DNA from: Staphylococcus gallinarum
GTDB lineage: Bacteria > Bacillota > Bacilli > Staphylococcales > Staphylococcaceae
Direction: 5' to 3'
Length of the DNA stretch: 64,000 nucleotides
Assembly: GCF_000875895.1 (NCBI RefSeq)
Contig: NZ_JXCF01000007.1
Location: forward strand, 124,001 to 188,000
Positions 59,644 through 64,000 of this stretch are shown in pieces (the first letter of the stretch is position 1; each line of letters opens with the position of its first letter). Made by a program: the position numbers and the translations under genes. Under the pieces are notes generated by a model. That model ran no database searches. It saw nothing but the letters and a program-made list of their open reading frames with translations, and had not been told where the DNA came from.

Positions 59644-60954
59644 ATGACAGCAACTTGGGAAAAAAAGGAAGGTAACGAAGGTGTATTATCCGTTACAGTT
59701 CCAGCAGAAAAAGTAGACAATGCAATTGATAAGGCTTTTAAAAAAGTAGTTAAACAAATTAATGTACCTGGTTTCCGTAAAGGTAAAGTACCACGTCCAA
59801 TCTTTGAACAACGCTTTGGCGTAGAAGCATTATATCAAGATGCAGTTGATATCTTATTACCAGAAGCTTACGGTGAAGCAATTGATGAAACTGGCATTAA
59901 ACCAGTTGATCAACCTGAAATCAATGTTACTTCAATTGAAAAAGGTAAAGACATGACTTTCGAAGCTACTGTAGTAGTTGAGCCTGAAGTACAATTAGGT
60001 GACTACAAAGGATTAGAAATCGAAAAACAAAGTTCTGAATTAACAGACGAAGAAGTTCAAGAGTCTATCGATCACCAATTAGGCCACTTAGCTGAAATGG
60101 TCGTTAAAGAAGATGGTGCTGTTGAAGAAGGCGATACAGTAAACATCGACTTTGATGGTTATGTTGACGGTGAACAATTCGAAGGTGGACAAGCTGACGG
60201 TTACGATTTAGAAATCGGTTCAGGTTCATTTATCCCAGGATTCGAAGAACAATTAGTAGGTGTTAAAGCTGGTGAAGAGAAAGATGTAAACGTTACTTTC
60301 CCAGAAGAATATCACGCTGAAGAATTAGCTGGTAAAGAAGCTACATTCAAAACTAAAGTAAATGGAATTAAATTTAAAGATGTTCCAGAATTGACTGATG
60401 AAATTGCTAATGAGTTAGATGCTGAAGCGAACACAGTTGACGAGTACAAAGAAAATTTACGTAAACGTTTAGCTGAACAAAAAGCAACTGAAGCAGAAAA
60501 TGCTCAAAAAGAAGAAGCGATTAACAAAGCTTCAAACAATGCAACAATCGATATTCCAGAAGCGATGATTAATACAGAATTAGATCGCATGGTTCAAGAA
60601 TTTGGTCAACGTATGCAACAACAAGGTTTAAATCTTGAAACATACTTCCAAATCTCTGGTCAAGATGAATCACAATTAAGAGAACAAATGAAAGACGATG
60701 CTGAAGAGCGCGTTAAGACAAACTTAACATTAACAGCAATCGCTGATGCAGAAGAGGTTGAAGTAACTGATGCTGACATCGATAAAGAATTAGAAAAAAT
60801 GAGTGAACAATTTAATATCTCAGTAGAAGATATTAAACAAACACTTGGTAGCACAGACATCGTTAAGAATGACGTGCGTATCCAAAAAGTTATCGATTTA
60901 TTAGTTGATGAAGCAAAGTTAGTAGAACCATCTAAAGATGACACTGAAGCATAA
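59644..60954 (+). CDS. tig: Trigger factor
   Basis: Trigger factor is the ribosome-bound chaperone and prolyl isomerase that meets nascent chains. The 436-residue protein has an N-terminal ribosome-binding domain with the signature [10 protein letters not shown] (about residues 40-50). A middle FKBP-type isomerase domain (about 160-245) contains [20 protein letters not shown] and [10 protein letters not shown]. The C-terminal helical arms (about 260-430) are rich in Glu and Lys. GGAGG precedes the ATG. A hairpin lies downstream and clpX follows, the usual arrangement. Confidence 0.98.
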   Translation: MTATWEKKEGNEGVLSVTVPAEKVDNAIDKAFKKVVKQINVPGFRKGKVPRPIFEQRFGVEALYQDAVDILLPEAYGEAIDETGIKPVDQPEINVTSIEKGKDMTFEATVVVEPEVQLGDYKGLEIEKQSSELTDEEVQESIDHQLGHLAEMVVKEDGAVEEGDTVNIDFDGYVDGEQFEGGQADGYDLEIGSGSFIPGFEEQLVGVKAGEEKDVNVTFPEEYHAEELAGKEATFKTKVNGIKFKDVPELTDEIANELDAEANTVDEYKENLRKRLAEQKATEAENAQKEEAINKASNNATIDIPEAMINTELDRMVQEFGQRMQQQGLNLETYFQISGQDESQLREQMKDDAEERVKTNLTLTAIADAEEVEVTDADIDKELEKMSEQFNISVEDIKQTLGSTDIVKNDVRIQKVIDLLVDEAKLVEPSKDDTEA

Positions 60955-61017
60955 CTAAATATAAACTAAGCAAATTGTTTTGTGAATTATATGTTAGTTG
61001 TTTAATATAGTAATCCA

Positions 61018-61049
61018 GTAGCAGATGCATTCATTAATGTATCTGCTAC
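61018..61049 (+). terminator. Hairpin after tig, possible terminator
   Basis: An approximately 13-bp stem GTAGCAGAT.CATT/AATG.ATCTGCTAC closes a small loop, but only a short T tract follows, so termination may be partial. Confidence 0.5.
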
Positions 61050-61138
61050 AGTACTTTATGCAAAAAACTTGGAATTGTATAAGTTGCATATTAAAATACT
61101 ATTTAGTATAGTCTTTAGGGAATAGGGGTGTAAATAGA

Positions 61139-62401
61139 ATGTTTAAATTCAATGAAGGTGAAGAGAATTTAAAATGCTCTTTCTGTGGTAAAGATCAAGA
61201 TCAAGTGAAAAAATTAGTCGCAGGAAGTGGCGTATATATATGTAATGAATGTATCGAGCTATGTTCTGAAATTGTAGAAGAAGAATTAGCTCAAGCTGAA
61301 CCAGAAGGTTTAACTGAATTGCCAACACCTAAAGAAATTATGGATCAATTAAACGATTATGTTATTGGTCAAGAAAAGGCTAAGAAATCATTAGCAGTTG
61401 CAGTATATAATCATTACAAACGTATTCAACAGTTAGGTCCGAAAGATGATGAAGTTGAATTACAAAAGAGTAACGTTGCATTAATTGGACCTACTGGTAG
61501 TGGTAAAACGTTATTAGCACAAACGTTAGCTAAAACTTTAAATGTACCATTTGCTATTGCAGATGCTACAAGTCTGACTGAAGCAGGTTATGTTGGTGAC
61601 GATGTAGAGAACATCTTACTACGATTAATACAAGCAGCGGACTTTGATGTAGATAAAGCTGAAAAAGGTATTATTTATGTCGATGAAATTGATAAAATAG
61701 CTAGAAAATCAGAAAACACATCTATTACTAGAGATGTTTCTGGTGAAGGTGTACAACAAGCATTGCTTAAAATCTTGGAAGGAACAACTGCTAGCGTTCC
61801 GCCACAAGGTGGACGTAAACATCCTAACCAAGAATTGATTCAAATTGATACGACGAATATTTTATTCGTACTTGGTGGCGCTTTTGATGGAATCGATGAA
61901 GTAATCAAACGTAGATTAGGCGAAAAGGTCATTGGTTTCTCAAGTAGTGAGGCATCTAAATACGATGAAGATGCAATTTTAGAACAAATTAGACCAGAAG
62001 ACTTACAATCATATGGTCTAATACCAGAATTTATTGGTCGTGTGCCAATTGTGGCTAACTTAGAAACATTAGATGTAGATGCGTTAAATAATATTTTAAC
62101 GCAACCTAAGAATGCATTAGTTAAACAATATACGAAGATGTTAGAATTAGATGATGTTGAGTTAGAATTTACTGAAGCAGCTCTAGCAGCAATCAGTAAG
62201 AAAGCAATTGAACGTAAGACTGGTGCTCGTGGTTTACGTTCTATTATCGAAGAAGCATTAATTGATATTATGTATGATGTACCTTCATCTGAAGGCGTTG
62301 CTAAGGTTGTAATCACTGATGAAACAATCACTGAAGAAAAAGAACCTGAGCTATATGATAAAGATGGTAATCTTATTAATAAAGAACAAACATCAGCTTA
62401 A
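61139..62401 (+). CDS. clpX: ATP-dependent Clp protease ATP-binding subunit ClpX
   Basis: ClpX unfolds substrates and feeds them to ClpP. The 420-residue protein has the N-terminal zinc-binding domain ([11 protein letters not shown]...CNECIELC, residues about 13-40) and an AAA+ module. The module shows Walker [17 protein letters not shown] (about residue 118), Walker [13 protein letters not shown], the pore-loop region GYVGDDVE, the ClpP-docking loop KVIGFSSS and sensor 2 [14 protein letters not shown]. The ATG follows an AATAGGGGTG stretch. ysxC follows after a terminator and a 210-base gap. Confidence 0.98.
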   Translation: MFKFNEGEENLKCSFCGKDQDQVKKLVAGSGVYICNECIELCSEIVEEELAQAEPEGLTELPTPKEIMDQLNDYVIGQEKAKKSLAVAVYNHYKRIQQLGPKDDEVELQKSNVALIGPTGSGKTLLAQTLAKTLNVPFAIADATSLTEAGYVGDDVENILLRLIQAADFDVDKAEKGIIYVDEIDKIARKSENTSITRDVSGEGVQQALLKILEGTTASVPPQGGRKHPNQELIQIDTTNILFVLGGAFDGIDEVIKRRLGEKVIGFSSSEASKYDEDAILEQIRPEDLQSYGLIPEFIGRVPIVANLETLDVDALNNILTQPKNALVKQYTKMLELDDVELEFTEAALAAISKKAIERKTGARGLRSIIEEALIDIMYDVPSSEGVAKVVITDETITEEKEPELYDKDGNLINKEQTSA

Positions 62402-62414
62402 ATAGTGTTTATGT

Positions 62415-62456
62415 AAAGTCCTAAGTTGTTATCATATCAACTTAGGACTTTTTTTG
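62415..62456 (+). terminator. Terminator of clpX
   Basis: The 14-bp stem AAAGTCCTAAGTTG/CAACTTAGGACTTT closes a 9-base loop and is followed by T. Confidence 0.92.
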
Positions 62457-62611
62457 TTTTATTGATTTGAAAGTCATTTGTATATATCGTGTTGCAAATT
62501 TAAAATTATTTTTAAGCTACAAATTACAAGGCCAGTAAATAGTCGTATTCATATAAGCAAAACTGTAATATAATAGAACAGTCAAATTAGTAGAAAAGAG
62601 GGTCGACAAAA

Positions 62612-63199
62612 ATGAAGATAAATCCTAATGAAATAGAATTATTAATCAGCGCAGTAAAACCTGAACAATATCCAGAAACGGGTCTTACAGAAGTGGCGTT
62701 AAGTGGAAGATCTAACGTTGGTAAATCTACATTTATTAACAGTATGATAGGTAGAAAAAATATGGCACGTACCTCCCAACAACCTGGAAAAACTCAAACT
62801 TTAAATTTTTATAATATCGATAATCAACTTGTATTCGTCGATGTACCAGGATACGGTTATGCCAAAGTGAGCAAGAAACAACGTGAATCATTTGGTAAAA
62901 TGATTGAACGCTATATTTCAGAAAGAGAATCTTTAAAGTTGGTCATACAACTTGTTGATTTAAGACATAACCCAACTGAAGATGATATCTTAATGTATAA
63001 TTATCTTAAATATTATGAATTACCGACATTAATCGTTGCGACAAAGGAAGATAAAATTCCAAAGGGTAAAGTACAAAAACATTTAGCAAATATACAGCAA
63101 AAGTTAGAAATGGAACCAGAAGACGATATAATTAGTTATTCATCTGTGAAAAATAATAAGCAACAACAAATTTGGGATAAGATAGCACGTTATTTATAA
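62612..63199 (+). CDS. ysxC: Ribosome biogenesis GTPase YsxC/EngB
   Basis: YsxC (YihA/EngB) is an essential GTPase for late 50S subunit assembly. The 195-residue protein is a single TRAFAC GTPase domain with G1 [14 protein letters not shown]2 in [12 protein letters not shown]3 [15 protein letters not shown]4 [11 protein letters not shown] and G5 SYSSVKNN. An AGAGGG stretch precedes the ATG. It follows clpX, as in Bacillus and other staphylococci. hemA begins after 171 bases with its own promoter-like elements. Confidence 0.96.
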   Translation: MKINPNEIELLISAVKPEQYPETGLTEVALSGRSNVGKSTFINSMIGRKNMARTSQQPGKTQTLNFYNIDNQLVFVDVPGYGYAKVSKKQRESFGKMIERYISERESLKLVIQLVDLRHNPTEDDILMYNYLKYYELPTLIVATKEDKIPKGKVQKHLANIQQKLEMEPEDDIISYSSVKNNKQQQIWDKIARYL

Positions 63200-63275
63200 T
63201 CATTTAAAACTGTAATCAATTTAGATACGAAATTGTCTAATTTCGACTAAATTATGACAACAATTTGAATGTAAA

Positions 63276-63290
63276 TTATAATTCTTCTAA
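63276..63290. promoter_or_regulatory. PerR-like box upstream of hemA
   Basis: TTATAATTCTTCTAA matches the PerR consensus TTATAATNATTATAA at 12 of 14 defined positions. PerR controls the hemA operon in Bacillus. Confidence 0.4.
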
Positions 63291-63293
63291 TTT

Positions 63294-63314
63294 AGTTAAG
63301 CAACATGCTTAACT
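63294..63314. promoter_or_regulatory. 9-bp inverted repeat at the hemA promoter
   Basis: Perfect arms AGTTAAGCA and TGCTTAACT are separated by ACA, 17 bases upstream of a perfect TATAAT (63331-63336). This covers the -35 position, a typical repressor site. I do not recognise the regulator. Confidence 0.45.
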
Positions 63315-63370
63315 ACAGCAATAATTGTGTTATAATTTAGTTATTGTAATATGTATGGAGGGCGTTATAA

Positions 63371-64000
63371 ATGCATTTAATTGCGGTAAGCATTAATCAT
63401 CGTACAGCAGATGTAGCACTTAGAGAAAAAGTTGCTTTCAAAGATGATGCCATACGTTCAGCCAATGTTGATTTATTTGAGACAAAATCTATTTTAGAGA
63501 ATGTTATTTTATCAACATGTAATCGTACAGAAGTATATGCAGTCGTAGATCAAATTCATACGGGTCGTTACTATATTCAACGCTTTTTAGCACGATCATT
63601 TGGATTTGATGTCGAAGAAATAAAGGAAATGACAGAAGTAAACGTGGGGGACGAAGCAGTAAATCATTTATTGCATGTCACTTCTGGTCTAGATTCTATT
63701 GTACTTGGTGAGACTCAAATTCTAGGACAAATAAGAGATGCATTCTTTATTGCCCAAGATGAAGAAACAACAGGTACGATTTTTAATCATCTTTTTAAAC
63801 AAGCTATTACTTTTGCGAAAAAAGCACATAACGAAACTGATATAGCAGATAATGCAGTAAGTGTTTCTTATGCAGCAGTTGAACTTAGTAAGAAAGTATT
63901 TGGCAAAATCAACAATAAGCAAGCTTTAATCATTGGTGCAGGGGAAATGAGTGAGTTATCACTTCTAAATTTAATTGGTTCAGGAGTTACTGATATTACG
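63371..64000 (+). CDS. hemA: Glutamyl-tRNA reductase, 3' end outside window
   Basis: HemA reduces glutamyl-tRNA to glutamate-1-semialdehyde, the committed step of heme synthesis. The frame starts at the ATG 63371 after GGAGGG and stays open to the right edge (210 codons). The N-terminus [20 protein letters not shown], the catalytic cysteine in [11 protein letters not shown] (about residue 50), the [19 protein letters not shown] block and the start of the NADPH domain ([13 protein letters not shown], about residue 180) identify it. The C-terminal dimerisation domain is beyond the window. Upstream sites suggest redox- or heme-linked control. Confidence 0.95.
   Translation, partial: MHLIAVSINHRTADVALREKVAFKDDAIRSANVDLFETKSILENVILSTCNRTEVYAVVDQIHTGRYYIQRFLARSFGFDVEEIKEMTEVNVGDEAVNHLLHVTSGLDSIVLGETQILGQIRDAFFIAQDEETTGTIFNHLFKQAITFAKKAHNETDIADNAVSVSYAAVELSKKVFGKINNKQALIIGAGEMSELSLLNLIGSGVTDIT

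Noticed and set aside
61840..62331. 163-codon frame antisense to clpX
   Set aside because: Shadow frame rich in serine produced by the codon use of clpX on the other strand.
63221..63250. Terminator after ysxC (CGAAATT-GTCT-AATTTCG)
   Set aside because: The stem is only 7 bp and there is no T run, so I do not call it a terminator.

Overview
The window is an AT-rich (roughly one third G+C), gene-dense piece of a Firmicutes chromosome. Gene order and protein sequences point to the genus Staphylococcus: ezrA-nifS-thiI, tpx-ackA, accDA-pfkA-pyk, citZ-icd-phoPR-polA-mutM-coaE-gapB-nrdR-dnaBI-thrS-lysP-infC-rpmI-rplT-tig-clpX-ysxC-hemA. Several proteins (EzrA, AckA, CoaE) look clearly diverged from the S. 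aureus versions as I remember them. I therefore favour a related, probably coagulase-negative, species and leave the species open. I see no insertion sequence, prophage, CRISPR array, tRNA or rRNA; this is core genome.

Layout. 1-7.5 kb: the end of a HAD hydrolase gene, a leftward class V aminotransferase-serA pair, an OsmC-type peroxidase, a GdpD phosphodiesterase, a SpeG-like polyamine acetyltransferase, rpsD with a structured leader, and a free methionine sulfoxide reductase. 7.6-16 kb: ezrA (division), nifS-thiI (sulfur transfer to tRNA/thiamine), a TauE-type exporter, tpx, a YtxK-type methyltransferase and ackA. 16-25 kb: a secreted phytase/esterase-like protein, two universal stress proteins, ald, pepQ-cutC, a metallo-beta-lactamase-fold hydrolase and a DRTGG/CBS regulator leading into nrnA-dnaE. 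28-43 kb is central metabolism: malic enzyme, accDA, pfkA-pyk, the CycA permease, citZ-icd, then phoPR. 43-64 kb: polA-mutM-coaE, gapB, nrdR-dnaB-dnaI, thrS, lysP, infC-rpmI-rplT, a NUDIX protein, a TPR protein, tig, clpX, ysxC and the 5' part of hemA, which runs off the right edge.

The interest lies mainly in regulation. RNA control elements that can be read directly are a T-box before thrS, a lysine riboswitch before lysP, an L20-type leader before infC (which has an apparent AUA start) and a probable S4 leader before rpsD. DNA operator candidates include two inverted perfect matches to the CcpN consensus at gapB, cre-like sites at ald, pfkA, citZ and gapB, two PhoP-type boxes spaced 11 bp apart upstream of phoPR, a PerR-like box and a perfect inverted repeat before hemA, and a 20-bp perfect palindrome before nifS. 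The carbon genes form a coherent switch: pfkA-pyk and ackA serve glycolysis and overflow, while citZ-icd, malic enzyme, ald and gapB serve TCA/gluconeogenic flow, and most of the candidate CcpA/CcpN sites sit on this set.

I found no convincing undescribed multi-gene system. The least explained items are the secreted phytase-like protein with its palindromic upstream site, the nifS palindrome, the hemA inverted repeat and a family of look-alike terminator hairpins.
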